From positions 210,846 to 274,845 of the forward strand of contig JALMQS010000818.1 of NCBI GenBank assembly GCA_024734495.1: a stretch of DNA of 64,000 bases. The letters run 5' to 3'. Source of the DNA: Forficula auricularia (taxonomy: Eukaryota > Arthropoda > Insecta > Dermaptera > Forficulidae). The notes under the pieces are model-generated. The model ran no database searches and was not told the origin of the DNA. It saw only the letters and a program-made list of their open reading frames with translations. Made by a program: the position numbers and the translations under genes. This document shows, one piece after another, positions 1 through 9,936 of the stretch; positions within the stretch are counted from its first letter, which is position 1; the number at the start of each line of letters is the position of its first letter.

Positions 1-311
1 AAGCTAAGTAGAAACACCAATTTTGTAATCCTGATTATTATTAAGTAGTTGTTGTGTAATAGAAATAAAATTATGTAAATACACCATAGGCGCCAGGTGT
101 ATGGAAGTCACGTGAAGTGCTCAATTCATGCCAGATTTTTATAATATTTTCTTCATTTGGTTCTAGTTCACATTTCTAGCTCATTTTAAATCTATAGAAA
201 TTTAGGGGACCGGCCTAAATAGTAGAAGTATTTGTAGAAAAAACACAGATTGGCACTTTATCAAATAATACTAAAAAAAATCAGAAAGAAATCTCAGTAA
301 ACGCAACAAAC

Positions 312-584
312 TAAAATCATATGTTGAAGGAGACAATAAAAGAGTGTGTCTTCTTCTGGAATTATAAATTTTATTTATTTATAACGAGATTATAGTTTCA
401 TAAATTAATTCCTGTGAATCCATTGTAATAGACTGATGAAGAGGGCAAAGCCCTCGAAACTATAGTCTCGTTATAAATAAATAAAATGTATAATTCCAGC
501 AGAAGACACACTCTTTTATTGTCTCCTTCAATATATAAAATTCTACTACTCTCGGCACAAAAACTTTCAATTTAAAATCATGTG
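312..584 (+). mobile_element. Hammerhead-bearing short retroelement, family A copy 1, with target-site duplication
   Basis: A short unit (324-572) is bounded by near-identical 12 bp direct repeats, TAAAATCATATG at 312-323 and TAAAATCATGTG at 573-584 (11 of 12 match), read as a target-site duplication. Inside, 325-400 and 458-535 are inverted copies (GGAGACAATAAAAGAGTGTG and its complement), so the transcript would fold into a long hairpin with a hammerhead ribozyme in the loop. The right end carries a tail containing CTACTCTCGGC. Relatives lie at 3122-3395, 9444-9621 and 32890-33110. The design matches the LTR-like ends of Penelope-like elements, which are known to carry hammerheads. No protein is encoded. 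The Penelope-like assignment is by architecture only. Confidence 0.7.
433..467 (+). ncRNA. Hammerhead ribozyme, family A copy 1
   Basis: The core is CTGATGA at 433-439, one extra A (440), helix II GAGGGC/GCCCTC (441-446 with 450-455, AAA loop), GAAA at 456-459, a short helix III ACT/AGT, and cleavage triplet GTC ending at 467. Helix I forms outside the core: A432-T468 and G431-C469, a small internal loop, then 423-428 with 471-476 (six pairs, one G-U). The predicted cut is after C467. An extra base between A9 and helix II recurs in this window and is known from a viroid hammerhead. An internal loop in helix I fits type I hammerheads. Confidence 0.8.
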
Positions 585-841
585 TATTATTATATTATTA
601 TGATTAATAAAAGTGTAAATAATGGTTTAGTTTACACTGAGGATATGCGAATTATAGTACCTATAATTCCCATTAAAATGAACAAGACAACGTTTATACT
701 AAGTGCATCAAGAAAATTTAAAATACGTATAAGGTTCCTATATAGTATAATATTACAGAAAATAATATCTAAAAATTATTTATACTTAGTGGAACGTAAC
801 ATATTTTTAAATTGGTGGATTATTTAATAGATAGAGTTCGT

Positions 842-1114
842 TTACAGCTCTCTTAGTGTGTTTGATACACGGATGATAATCAGGTAACCTAACCAATCGT
901 CCTCCTTTAGGGAGGACAGTCCTTCTTTTGTAAGCTCTGTCCTCACCTGAAAAGTGTCCACATACATGTTTTCCTTTTCGATATTTGAAGAATAATCTGT
1001 AAATCTTCGTATTAGATCGAGATTACGTATATAGATATTATAGATAAATTCAATATGAAGACATTCCTTGTTCAGATATTTACAATATATTGTTAAGAGA
1101 TGATATATTGACAT
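842..1114 (-). CDS. Unrecognised 90-residue open frame
   Basis: An intact frame of 90 codons begins with ATG at 1114. The C-terminal third is charged (it includes RTELTKEGLSSLKEDDWLGY) and looks more protein-like than the AT-driven N-terminal part, which is rich in I, Y, N and L. I see no domain, signal peptide, nearby splice site or polyadenylation signal that would support a gene, and I do not recognise the protein. It could be a fragment of a mobile-element protein or chance. The rest of 585-1447 is AT-rich with nothing else I can assign. Confidence 0.15.
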   Translation of the reverse strand: MSIYHLLTIYCKYLNKECLHIEFIYNIYIRNLDLIRRFTDYSSNIEKENMYVDTFQVRTELTKEGLSSLKEDDWLGYLIIIRVSNTLREL

Positions 1115-1447
1115 TCAATGGAAAAGTAGGTACTCATTTAAATAAAAAATAATAGGCATGTCAACATAATTACAATATAAAATGCTATTGTATACAAATG
1201 TTTTTACTATGCATTTATCATATTATACCATAGTTTATTATTGTTTCAATGAATAACATGTTTCTCTTCGATATTTTTTTCTTCAATTAATTTGTGTCCT
1301 TTTCATTGTAAAAAAGTTGGTCACCTTAATGATATATCAAATTTTGTTATATTTGCTGAAAGTGGGCCTACGAATTCCAAAAATAAAATTTTAATATAGA
1401 CTCTACCTAAAGCACTATACTATTATACACTAACCTACACGCTAGAG

Positions 1448-1849
1448 CAGGAGTTCCCAAAGGCGCCCTTTTTTCAATTAAAATTTTTCCATGGCGCCCT
1501 ATTATATAATATTTATTTTAGCCGCGCAGGAGGGGGCCTCCTTTTACAACAGATAAGTAGTTTATTATAATTGGGTCTATACAATTGGTGGTAATATTTA
1601 CATTTCTCTCTCTCTCTCTCCCTCTTTATTTAAAGTAGTAGCATTGTTAAAATGTTTTCATATGTCAAATGTATATTAAGTAAAAATATGTCTATCGTAA
1701 GTAAGAGATACAAATAAATACATTTTTATTTCTCACTTTATTTTATGTTTAGTTAGGCCAAATTAATGTCTTCCTTCAATTAATTATCAAGCTTCATGGG
1801 GCACCTGTGAAGTGGCCGAGGCTCCCCGGGGCACAGTTTGGGAGAGCAA
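1448..1849. mobile_element. Probable non-autonomous hAT-like MITE
   Basis: The left end reads CAGGAGTTCCCAAAGGCGCC and the right end GGCACAGTTTGGGAGAGC. These are roughly inverted to each other and resemble hAT ends (CAGNGGTTCCCAAA). The interior is AT-rich with a (TC)n tract near 1609-1622 and no coding frame. I do not see a clean 8 bp duplication, so the right boundary is uncertain. Confidence 0.35.
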
Positions 1850-3062
1850 CTTTTATGGTGATTCAGTACCGAAAAACTTAGATGGGAATATAAAAATTTT
1901 AATAGTAATATTGATTATTTATTTATTTTTATGATAATGTTGGAAGAAGGTGTTGCACCAAGCCGAAAGCAGAATCAGTCACTGGACAGGGGAATCTTAA
2001 AAAGAACTCATGAAAGGCTGAAAATTATATGTAGCTGGTAAGACAAATGTGGGAAAGACGTTCGATCTTTAGTAATCATAGGAATAAACAAGTTGGTGAA
2101 TACGTTCTTTCGAATTGCATCTAATTTGATAGCGAGGAGATGGTGAATATTTGAAAATCGTGTGTTTCACGCAAATGAGGCTTTCAGTTGTTGAATTTAT
2201 CGCGCCAGAACATACGCCATATTAGTATCTATAAAAAGGGAAATATTGGAGACGGATTTTTAAAGAGCCAGGTAATCGAATGAGCTAGGAAGGGCTGAAT
2301 ATCCCATCGCCCGCCTCTGAATTGCATCAGAATTAAAAGTATGGAATCGGTATTTTTTTATATGCAAGTAACTATAATTCTTAAAAAAAAATTCAAATTT
2401 ATTAAATAGGAAAAAAAATTAAAAAACTTTTTCCAAGACTCCGTATGCTTTCGACAAATTTAGTGATTTGTCAATAATTAGATAATAAATGGTTTGAATG
2501 AGATGGTTGAAACAAGAACAGAGGTAGCAAATTTCCGTTCATTAGCTTATAATCTTTCGATAGCTTACCATGTAAAATTCATTTTTTCTGATATTTTGCG
2601 TTTTCTTTTTTTCTGAAGATAAAAAAATAATCTGTTCTTTGTTTTGGAAATACTAAATATAAACAAACTTCAGTTCATGAATTATATCATTGGAATCGGA
2701 ATTCAGATAGACAAACAAACAGATAGAAAAATCATTCTCGAAAATGATCTTTCTCAACGATTTAGAGATTTTTAAACATTAATAATCAAAATTTCATGTG
2801 AATTCAATACAGCGTATCGAGATGAAATGAAAAATGTATTATATGAATGCCATCAAAACCTGAACTCATAAATGTATCATTGAGTTGTAGCTCTACTGGT
2901 TGCGACAATTATTATTTCAAAACACTTGGATATTCTTATCTGAACAAGAATATAAAATCGATTTGGCTTAAAAGCCGAAACTTTTCAAAGAATGACACAT
3001 GTTTATCTACTTAATTATTCGCGGATATATTAGGAATTTTAGAAAAATGTACAACTATAAAT
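1850..3062. other. AT-rich stretch, nothing identified
   Basis: No frame, RNA gene or clear repeat is recognisable. A short coding-like run on the plus strand near 1946-2040 is broken by stops. A TATA-like CTATAAAAAGG lies near 2230 but no gene follows it. Confidence 0.4.
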
Positions 3063-3121
3063 TAAAATAAACTGCAACGGATTGAGGCTAGACTTTATCC
3101 ATAATCGTTTGAAATATTATT

Positions 3122-3395
3122 AAATTGAGAAATATTATTAAATTGAAAGTTTCTTTTTTGCCGAGAGTGGCAGAATTTTTATATAAATTAAAGGAGACAA
3201 TAAAAGAGTGTGTCTTCTGCAGAAAAAATAAATTTTTTAATTTATTTATAACGAGACTATAGTTTCGAGGGCTTTTCCCTCTTCATCAGTCTATTTGATT
3301 CACAGGAGTTGATGTGGGAAAGTATAAATAAATTAAAAAATGTATTTTTCCAGCAGAAGACACACTGTTTTATTGTCTCCTTTAATTAATATATT
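3122..3395 (-). mobile_element. Hammerhead-bearing short retroelement, family A copy 2
   Basis: This is a minus-strand relative of 324-572. The family tail (GCCGAGAGTGGCAGAATTTT) is at 3160-3180, and inverted arms at about 3188-3215 and 3350-3385 surround a complete hammerhead. The upstream bases repeat the motif AAATATTATTAAATTGA twice. A target-site duplication is not clear. Confidence 0.6.
3254..3289 (-). ncRNA. Hammerhead ribozyme, family A copy 2
   Basis: On the minus strand CTGATGA (3289-3283) is followed by A, helix II GAGGG/CCCTC with an AAAAG loop, GAAA, helix III ACT/AGT and the cleavage triplet GTC. Compared with copy 1 helix II has lost its sixth G-C pair but still closes, and the rest of the core is unchanged. 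Confidence 0.72.
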
Positions 3396-3417
3396 TATTT
3401 CTTTATTATTAATCAGA

Positions 3418-3665
3418 TATCACTGGCTATTTAAAGTCAATCTTCACTTAAGATCAAAAATAGGCATCAATTCCCATCTAATATTTGAGAAATAACTATT
3501 CTATATTGCGTTTTTAACATTTCAATTAATTGGTAACCATTCCTGAAGATAAATTATTTTTGGACTTTTTGATTTTAAGTCGATTCCTCCATGTCTTCAG
3601 AACTAGTTACCATTAATAGTCAAAATATCATAAATGGAATATAACAAGGTTATTCCTCCAGTATT
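3418..3665. repeat. Fragment of the CTGCAACGGATCG repeat family
   Basis: It shares blocks with 24580-24970, 37640-38590 and 46800-47180, including ATTTTTGATTTTAAGTCGATTCCTCCATG-type and AGACTATTAAATG-type segments. A detached end (AACTGCAACGGATTGAGGC) lies at 3063-3107, separated from this part by family A copy 2, which appears to have inserted into the repeat. Confidence 0.5.
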
Positions 3666-3689
3666 AAATAAGAATCGATCGTTATTTTT

Positions 3690-4400
3690 AACCGACTTCA
3701 AAAAAGGATGAGGTTCTCTATTCGACTGAATTATTTTTTTTTTGTCTATGTTACCTTATATCTCCGCCAATTGTGAACCGATTTTGAAAAAAAAAATTGC
3801 ATTGGGTTCAGTCTACCTTCCGATTGGTCCCGTTTTTTTTCATTGGTATTAGACCTTTTTTGTTAGGTTTGTTCAGGCCTAACTTCTTTGTTTATGAACC
3901 GATTGCGATTATTCTTTTTTTATTGGAAAAGGGGTAACTTAGGGATGCTGCCATATTAATTTGGTCAAGTTCTGATGATATGATCACTATTAATAACATC
4001 ACTAAAAAGAGAAAAATAAAAATAATTTTTAAGAAAAAATAAAACCGACTTCAAAAAAATTAAATGCAACAAATAAAATACACTAAAAGGTATAAAATAA
4101 TTATTATCTTATTTAGTTACAACTAAACGACGAAATATTAACATGAAATTACTTTTTGAAGTCGGTGCCAAACATATACCTTTTATGAATCGCACTCGAC
4201 GGATCTTACTTAGTACGTTTGGCGGGTACGCTCGCTTATAGGTATAGTTTGTTTGGCACCGACTTCAAAAAGTAATTTCATGTTAATATTTCGTCGTTTA
4301 GTTGTAACTAAATAAGATAATAATTATTTTATACCTTTTAGTGTATTAATTTGTTGCATTTAATTTTTTTGAAGTCGGTTTTATTTTTTTCTTAAAAATT
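3690..4400. repeat. ACCGACTTCAAAAAAGGA repeat with long inverted arms
   Basis: It begins AACCGACTTCAAAAAAGGAT. Sequence 4043-4172 is repeated in inverted orientation at 4253-4386 (for example TTGAAGTCGGTGCCA against TTGGCACCGACTTCAAAA), around a spacer containing CGCACTCGACGGATC. A second full copy lies at 21530-22275. Similar sequence is widespread in insect genomes. No protein is encoded. Confidence 0.6.
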
Positions 4401-4435
4401 ATTTTTATTAAAATGAAATTTTACTAAAAACATTG

Positions 4436-4625
4436 TACAACCTTTTTTGAGGTCCTCAAGGTATTTAAATAGAGTATCAAACTTCATAAAAATTTCTTAA
4501 GTCATTTTCAAGATATTTAGAAAAAGTAAAAAATACTAGAATAAAGTATTAATGTTTGTGGGCCGATATGTAACAAAAGTAATCAACGCTTTATTCTATT
4601 CGCTTCGCTATGGATAAAGTAAAAT
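4436..4625. repeat. Fragment of the TTTTTACTTTATCCAATGCG repeat
   Basis: It matches part of the longer copies at 36905-37470, 46245-46770 and 48595-49135 (shared text such as AATGTTTGTGGGCCGATATG). Truncated at both ends. Confidence 0.45.
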
Positions 4626-4814
4626 GAATACTGATAAGTAAAATCCGGATTTTTATGCAAATGCATATTTTTCTTGTTAAATCCCATTCAAGTTTAGATG
4701 AAATATCTTTACGAATCATATTCTGTAGACATTATGGTTTAAATTTTATGTTGCATATTTTTGCATATTTGAAAGTTTTAACATATTTATCCATTATGTC
4801 AAAAATTATTTTAA

Positions 4815-5415
4815 ATAAGCTGACGTGTTCTGATGTGGCCATCCACTTGACTTTACCATACAACCTGACCCCTCACTTATATTTAATATTTAATAAAATT
4901 ATTTATAATCATGTAGGGAAGGGGGGTTAGATTTTGCATTTTTAGACTTCTGGGGTCCCACTGATTATGTATTCAAAATTTGATTGAATTTGATCAAATG
5001 GCCTAGAATTTTAATTTTTAACTCTCTCTCCACCCCCAATTTTGGTTCTATATGCACCAAATCTAATCAGCTCTTAATCTCAATGGACCAAAACTTGTGA
5101 AATTTGGTTTCGATATTCACACTAGTTTTTGAACTAGCTCGTCCACAAAATCTTGGTAAGGCACAGACTAACTAACAGACAGACTAACAGACATTTTGAC
5201 AAAACAATTATTATCTCAAAAAATATAATTTTTTCGATGTTCATTTATTAGGGCTTTTTTGTAGACCGAAACTCCCTGGTTGTGCTCAATTTTTTTAATC
5301 AAAATAGTTTCAGCCGTTTTTGAGATATTTCGAAAAAAAAATAAGGAAAAAAGCATGAAAAAAAAACACTTTTTTCATGCACGATTACAATACTTGACCA
5401 TACCCTGTATGGTAA
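4815..5415. repeat. TACCATACA/TATGGTA repeat element
   Basis: A conserved lead-in (GTTCTGATGTGGCCATCCAC) is followed by TTACCATACA. The far end reads ACCATACCCTGTATGGTAA, so the termini are short inverted repeats. Related copies are at 27070-27300, 32280-32790, 54725-55430 and 56650-57320; 21090-21480 shares the right half. Copies differ in the number of an internal module containing TTTTTAGACTTCTGGGGTCC. No transposase is present. Confidence 0.55.
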
Positions 5416-5551
5416 TGTAAAAAATTAAAAATTAAAGAATTTTTTTTTAATTTCATAATTTTGTATCGGTAAAACTATTTTGAAAACTCAAAAAAGAAAA
5501 AACTAGGGTAAATACTCGTAATAAAACCAATATCAAGGGATGAAGGTGATT

Positions 5552-6759
5552 TCAGAACCAATGTACTTCTCTGTCCGTTCTTTTCAGATTCATTGAATCC
5601 ACCAAGCCCAAAGCATCGTCGGTTTTCAGAGCAGAAATGACCCATGGATTAGCTTTTTTCGGGCTGTATTTAAACTGACAGAAAAAGTGGTCTTCTGTAA
5701 TCCCTGTGGAAAGCATGTGCCCTGCGGGCGGAAGTCACAAATAGACACAACATAATACTATATACATTTTTATGTCAACGTAAATTAATTTTATCTTTAT
5801 GTGATTTTAAAATAGAAGATTTTTATTAATTTTTTTGATGTTGATTTTAATTTCCCTATTACCACATTTCTTCAACAGTGAGTTATTTTTTTTTTTTTTT
5901 AATTGAGTTAAATCCAACATTTCTACAGTAAAAATATACGAATTTTTTGATACATATTTTGGATATATTTGGATATATTGGAGTTTTTCCTGCATTATTT
6001 TATGGCATATTTGGGCCATTTTTACTGCATAAATAGCCGGTCTTTAGTGATAGTTCATCTATTTCGTGAGAAAATTTGTAGCAAGTTGCCAATAAAAATA
6101 CAATAAATAGTCTTTCACGTGAAGAGTTGGCACAGAATTCTGTTCTATCATGCCCTCCCCAGCTGGGTTGCTAATTTCGGATTTAGACTGAAATGAATAA
6201 ACTTTTCAACATTACCTTGACATTTTTCCTATTTTTCTAATATAAAGAAATAATATAAATATAAAACATTTATATATACCTATCTATAAATATATTGTGA
6301 ATATATATATATTTGTATACTTGGTTACCATTAACGGGGGTCAAATAATAAAATATGTTTGATTTTAATAAATTTTATATCAACCATGTTTCAATATATA
6401 TAATTGTAATAAATGGCAATATTTACAAATTTATTTATCAATCGTTGAATATATTCCAAGATCATTGAGAAATTCGTGTTCCAATTTTGACATTATGGTC
6501 CAAAGGTTGTAAGTTCAAATATACATATAGAAATATTCCTATATTAATGATAAAGACGGATAATCATGAATTTGAATAATCAATTCAGAGAAAACTTTTT
6601 CTTAAACAATTTGTTTATTAAGTTTTGTATACAATTTATAATTTAAACAAATTGTGATTTAAATTTATAAAAGATAAGAAAGAAAGTAAACAAAAGAAAG
6701 TACTTACTATAATGGTGTTTTATACTGGTATGTTTCCATATTCCTTTGAGGAACGACAT
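5552..6759 (-). CDS. Two-exon gene for a 73-residue, probably mitochondrial protein
   Basis: Exon 1 (6759 to 6708) starts ATGTCGTTCCTC and ends at a strong donor, A|GTAAGTAC. Exon 2 (5721 to 5552) follows the acceptor CGCCCGCAG and runs to TGA. Exon lengths of 52 and 170 nt join in phase 1 and keep one open frame of 74 codons. The N-terminus (MSFLKGIWKHTSIKHHY) is basic and lacks acidic residues, which suggests a mitochondrial presequence. The remainder contains SPKKANPWVISALKTDDAL and ends in HWF. The GC content of both exons stands above the flanks, and a GC-rich 5' leader lies upstream. ATTAAA near 5450 could serve polyadenylation. I do not recognise the family. Two other frames are partly open over exon 2, so exon structure needs transcript support. 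The intron (5722-6707) holds AT-rich sequence only. Confidence 0.5.
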
Positions 6760-7039
6760 TATGAATGTAGAGTTGTGGAAGCGAGGTTGCACTTCTGGTA
6801 GGAAAACGCATATTGAAGCAGCCGACTGGCGGATGAACCCACCCCTCCTCACCTCCTCAACCCTTCTATCCCCCCCCCGCCTTCCAAGTATCTACTATAT
6901 CTAGTATTTCCAATGTAAACAGAAATCTATTCAAGACCTAACTAACTATCCATACAAATCTGTTCAACATATACCTACACTTTTTTATTAATAACCATAC
7001 TTCACACATACTCACCTAAACGAAGATAAAGAGCAAACA

Positions 7040-7105
7040 TAATAACTTTTATAAAGAGAAACAAGGAGGTTATCCTCTGCTTGATACAAATAAACATACA
7101 CTCAA
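7040..7105 (-). repeat. Family G Penelope-like terminal fragment
   Basis: AAAGAGAAACAAGGAGGTTATCCTCTGCTTGATACAAATAAACAT-type sequence, shared with 40200-40285, 54060-54120 and 56275-56345. Only a fragment; no ribozyme core is nearby. Confidence 0.4.
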
Positions 7106-7494
7106 TATCCAATAGCTGATTGATCCCATAAGAAATGATAAATAGAGAGAGAGATGTTTATAAGGAATATCAGTGAACTTGAGAAAAAAATCTTAAATGA
7201 TTTTATTTAAAAATGAATTATAAATTTTCTAACGAAATTAAATGTATAGTACCTGGAACACCGGTCGATGCTTGGTAATTTTTTGATTCAATTAAAAGCG
7301 ATATATTAATATTATTTTTAATTTTAAATTTAGGTAAAAAGGTCGATTTTGAATCGAAACCAAAATAAAATAAAACTTAATTTATATTTTTACCAACGTT
7401 TACATCAGCTATGGCCATCATCCAAGACGTATCACTGGACACAAAGCTTTGGATGTAATTGCAATTAAAAATAATTTTTATATACACCGAGATT

Positions 7495-7537
7495 CTTTCG
7501 TAGACCCTTTTAAATCCTGAAGAAGGAGGGACGATCG
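7495..7537 (+). ncRNA. Hammerhead half (family D) cut off by a LINE insertion
   Basis: The text CCTTTTAAATCCTGAAGAAG matches the 5' half of the complete ribozyme at 11248 (CCTTTGAAACCCTGAAGAAG). At about 7538 it switches to Jockey-like sequence, so GAAA and helix III are missing. It is a broken remnant. Confidence 0.5.
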
Positions 7538-7948
7538 GCTCATCGAAGAAATATCTCTGCCCTTTCCCTTTTCTATAGATACTATCACGACAGGTGCTCT
7601 GATGAGATAAAATCAATAATTCCCCCCAAAGCATGCTTTGCACGCAGCACACGTTTTGCCGATTCCCAACACTCTTTCGCGGTCAAATTGGAAAAGTGCC
7701 GGACCACTTCATTCGCGAATACATATATCCCCATGACTTCAAGGAACTGGAACTCTCTCCAGCCTCTATCTTTCCCAGCACCTATGATCTTCAAATCTTC
7801 AAAACCAGGGTGCATAGACACCTACGTCTACACCCTCTCACTTAATCAACTTTCCTTCTCTTCGGTAATGCAAGGGTCTTTCGAGATCCATAGGGGCTAC
7901 ATCTTTACTGGTGCACCCCTTCTTGCATTCGATAGCATTAAAAAAAAA
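7538..7948 (+). pseudogene. Jockey-like non-LTR retrotransposon, 3' fragment
   Basis: This is a 5'-truncated copy: it covers the last part of the reverse transcriptase ORF (coding for SRNWNSL and FKTRVHRHLRLHPL-type sequence in shifted frames), a short 3' UTR ending in GGTGCACCCCTTCTTGCATT, and an A-tail at 7938-7948. It is closely related to 34450-35831 and more distantly to 43409-44301. Frameshifts make it non-functional. Confidence 0.75.
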
Positions 7949-8210
7949 AGAATTCGGATTTTTTTAAGAGAATGAAAATGATATTCTAATAAATTATTTT
8001 ATAGAAAAATACCTTTAATTAATTAATTGGAAACTTTTATACACTATAATTTAATAATTGTAGAGGTTTTTTTTATAAATTAAACTTAACTAAAGGGATT
8101 TAATATATTTTAATTTTAACTTTATTTTTATTCATATCATTTAACACATTATTCACTATTACTATTATTATTGCATTATAAATAAATTTTTATTATTAAT
8201 AAAAAATATA

Positions 8211-8441
8211 TTATTTTTCTTCAGTCCATGGACAAGCGTACCATTCCTTTAAATTTTCAATTATTGGCATGCCACATTCTTTATAAATATAATCTAAATC
8301 ATTTGGAATGAGACTAGAGTCAATTTCTTTTTCATCGATCCACATAGCATTTTCTTCTTCATTTAATAAACATAAAAGTTCTTTGGTGCGTTTATCTGCG
8401 ATTCTTTGGTGACAAAGTTTTTTAATTTGGCTTTTGTGACA
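8211..8441 (-). CDS. Unidentified 3' coding exon or ORF end with polyadenylation signal
   Basis: A stop-free minus-strand frame of 76 codons ends in TAA at 8211. Its C-terminal 60 residues look like real protein, with the segments LLNEEENAMWIDEKEIDSSL and LIPNDLDYIYKECGMPI and the ending WYACPWTEEK. There is no convincing start, so this may be a last exon; the first ten codons overlap a repeat (see 8433-8560). AATAAA on the minus strand near 8130 lies about 80 nt past the stop. I do not recognise the protein. It could be host or a mobile-element protein. Confidence 0.35.
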   Translation of the reverse strand, partial: CHKSQIKKLCHQRIADKRTKELLCLLNEEENAMWIDEKEIDSSLIPNDLDYIYKECGMPIIENLKEWYACPWTEEK

Positions 8442-8560
8442 TCACAATTTTTATGATCCCCGGGCCCTCCTGTAACATTTTGTCACAAATCTGAGATTCC
8501 CCTCCCCCTTACTGTGTGAAGTAATTTATGGCCCCATATCTCTAAAACGACTTTAAGCTC
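8433..8560. repeat. Short GC-richer dispersed repeat
   Basis: TGTGACATCACAATTTTTAT and TTTTGTCACAAATCTGAG flank a C-rich segment (GATCCCCGGGCCCTCC). This arrangement is a familiar insect interspersed repeat. It adjoins the hAT copy to the right. Confidence 0.35.
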
Positions 8561-8609
8561 TATCTCCTCAATTTCACATAGTGAGTCATTTTCAAAAGTT
8601 CGTATAGAG

Positions 8610-9435
8610 CAGTGGTTCTTAACCTTTTATTAGTCACGGCCCCCTTAAAATCCGAAAGTATATTCGCGGCTTCCTTAAAATTCTAAAATATTTTCGCGGC
8701 TAGTACCCCCTCCCCCCACCACCACCATTAGGTAACATACTCGTAATTACTCGTACACAAAAAAAACCCACAAATGTATTAATAATTCATAAATGTTGTT
8801 GAATACACTCCACTAATTTGTCTATTCGCACTTCAATTGCGTTACTTAAAGCTATTCGCATGCAAAAGGTCTATTCGGAGTCGATTACGTTGCTTCGTTT
8901 TAATATTGACCATTGTGGAAAATCCTTTTTCGCACAGAAACATATGTGGGAGCGAAAGGCAATAAATGTTGTATGGCGATGGAGAACAGGTGTGGATATT
9001 CCTTCCGAATATGTATCCAAAATTGTACCAAACTTTTTTCTTGAAAAGTGAATTCAAACTTAAATCCTTTATCAATTCAATCAGAGTGTCATCGTGGGTT
9101 GGTGATAAATTGGTATTATCCCAGTTATTATAGGGATCTCGAATCCACAATTTTCTGCTATCAATTTCATTATTTGGAAAATATTTGTCAAATTTTTCAA
9201 TTAATTTTTGGAGATGACATTGAATTAAATAATTTGTATGTTCTTTATCAAATTCACAATTATCTGTAATCATTTGAGAATAATTTGGAAACATTTCGAA
9301 AACATTCGATTCTATTCTTTGAATCCATGTACGAAGTTTCATTTTCATAGCCTCTATTTTATCTCGGATGGAAATAATGTTGTGTTGATTTCCTTGCATA
9401 GATAAATTTAGTTGCTTTATCAGATTGTCGGTAAT
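8610..9435 (-). pseudogene. hAT transposase fragment (ZBED5/FAM200 type) with right terminal repeat
   Basis: The minus-strand frame 9399-8842 codes for the C-terminal part of a hAT transposase of the ZBED5/FAM200 group. Recognisable segments are FPNYSQMITDNCEFD, LWIRDPYNNWDNTNL and the C-terminal block FLCEKGFSTMVNIKTKQRNR, which contributes to hAT dimerisation. The frame continues upstream to about 9435 (IKQLNLSMQ) and is then interrupted. The element end CAGTGGTTCTTAACC begins at 8610, with GTATAGAG outside. The N-terminal BED finger and catalytic residues are missing. A second, fuller copy is at 27571-30130. Confidence 0.8.
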
Positions 9436-9632
9436 AACATATTAAATAGAAAGTTTTTTTGTCGAGAATAGCAAGAATTTTTTATATATTGAAGGAGACA
9501 ATAAAAAGAGTGTGTCTTCTGCTGGAATTATAAATTTTATTTATTTATAACGAAACTATAGTCTTGTTATAAGTAAATAAAATTCATAATTCCAGCAGAG
9601 GCTTTCTTTATTGTCTCCTTCAATAACATATT
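9433..9632 (-). mobile_element. Family A short element with ribozyme core deleted, inserted in a hAT remnant
   Basis: The 11 bp direct repeats AATAACATATT at 9433-9443 and 9622-9632 bound a 178 bp unit. It has the family A tail (GTCGAGAATAGCAAGAATTT) and inverted arms (GGAGACAATAAAAAGAG and its complement), but the loop retains only GAAACTATAGTCTTG: the CTGATGA and helix II segment are gone. It lies at the edge of the hAT transposase fragment, so it arrived later. Confidence 0.7.
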
Positions 9633-9804
9633 TCTTGAAAAATAGGTATATTTGCAAATGAAAGTATATTTGCTATAGTATAAAAATTGTAAATCTTAGA
9701 CTTATAAAAAATATTTACACGGTTTTATTCAACTTGTAATTTTGTCTGTCTGTCTGTTTGGGTCAAATTTAGCCTATGCCCTCAACGTTTTCATTTGGTT
9801 TAAC

Positions 9805-9936
9805 CGAGGGGTGAACCGCGACCTAAAATCGTGTACACCTACTTCAACTTCCACTTTCATTTCCAAGTAGAAGACAATAGCATAAAATAGATTATCTAAT
9901 GAATTCCAAAATAATAATTCTAAAGACTAGCATTAT
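9805..9936 (-). mobile_element. GGTGAACCGCGA MITE, partial
   Basis: CGAGGGGTGAACCGCGACCT starts at 9805, followed by the family interior (ACCTACTTCAACTTCCACTT). The other terminus is absent, apparently replaced by the Jockey-like fragment that follows. Complete relatives are at 20585-20738, 31672-31837 and 34403-36032. Confidence 0.6.

Noticed and set aside
582..827. 81-codon frame on the plus strand
   Set aside because: Composition is driven by AT-rich codons (I, N, K, L, Y), no domain or gene signals, and it begins within the target-site region of a hammerhead unit.
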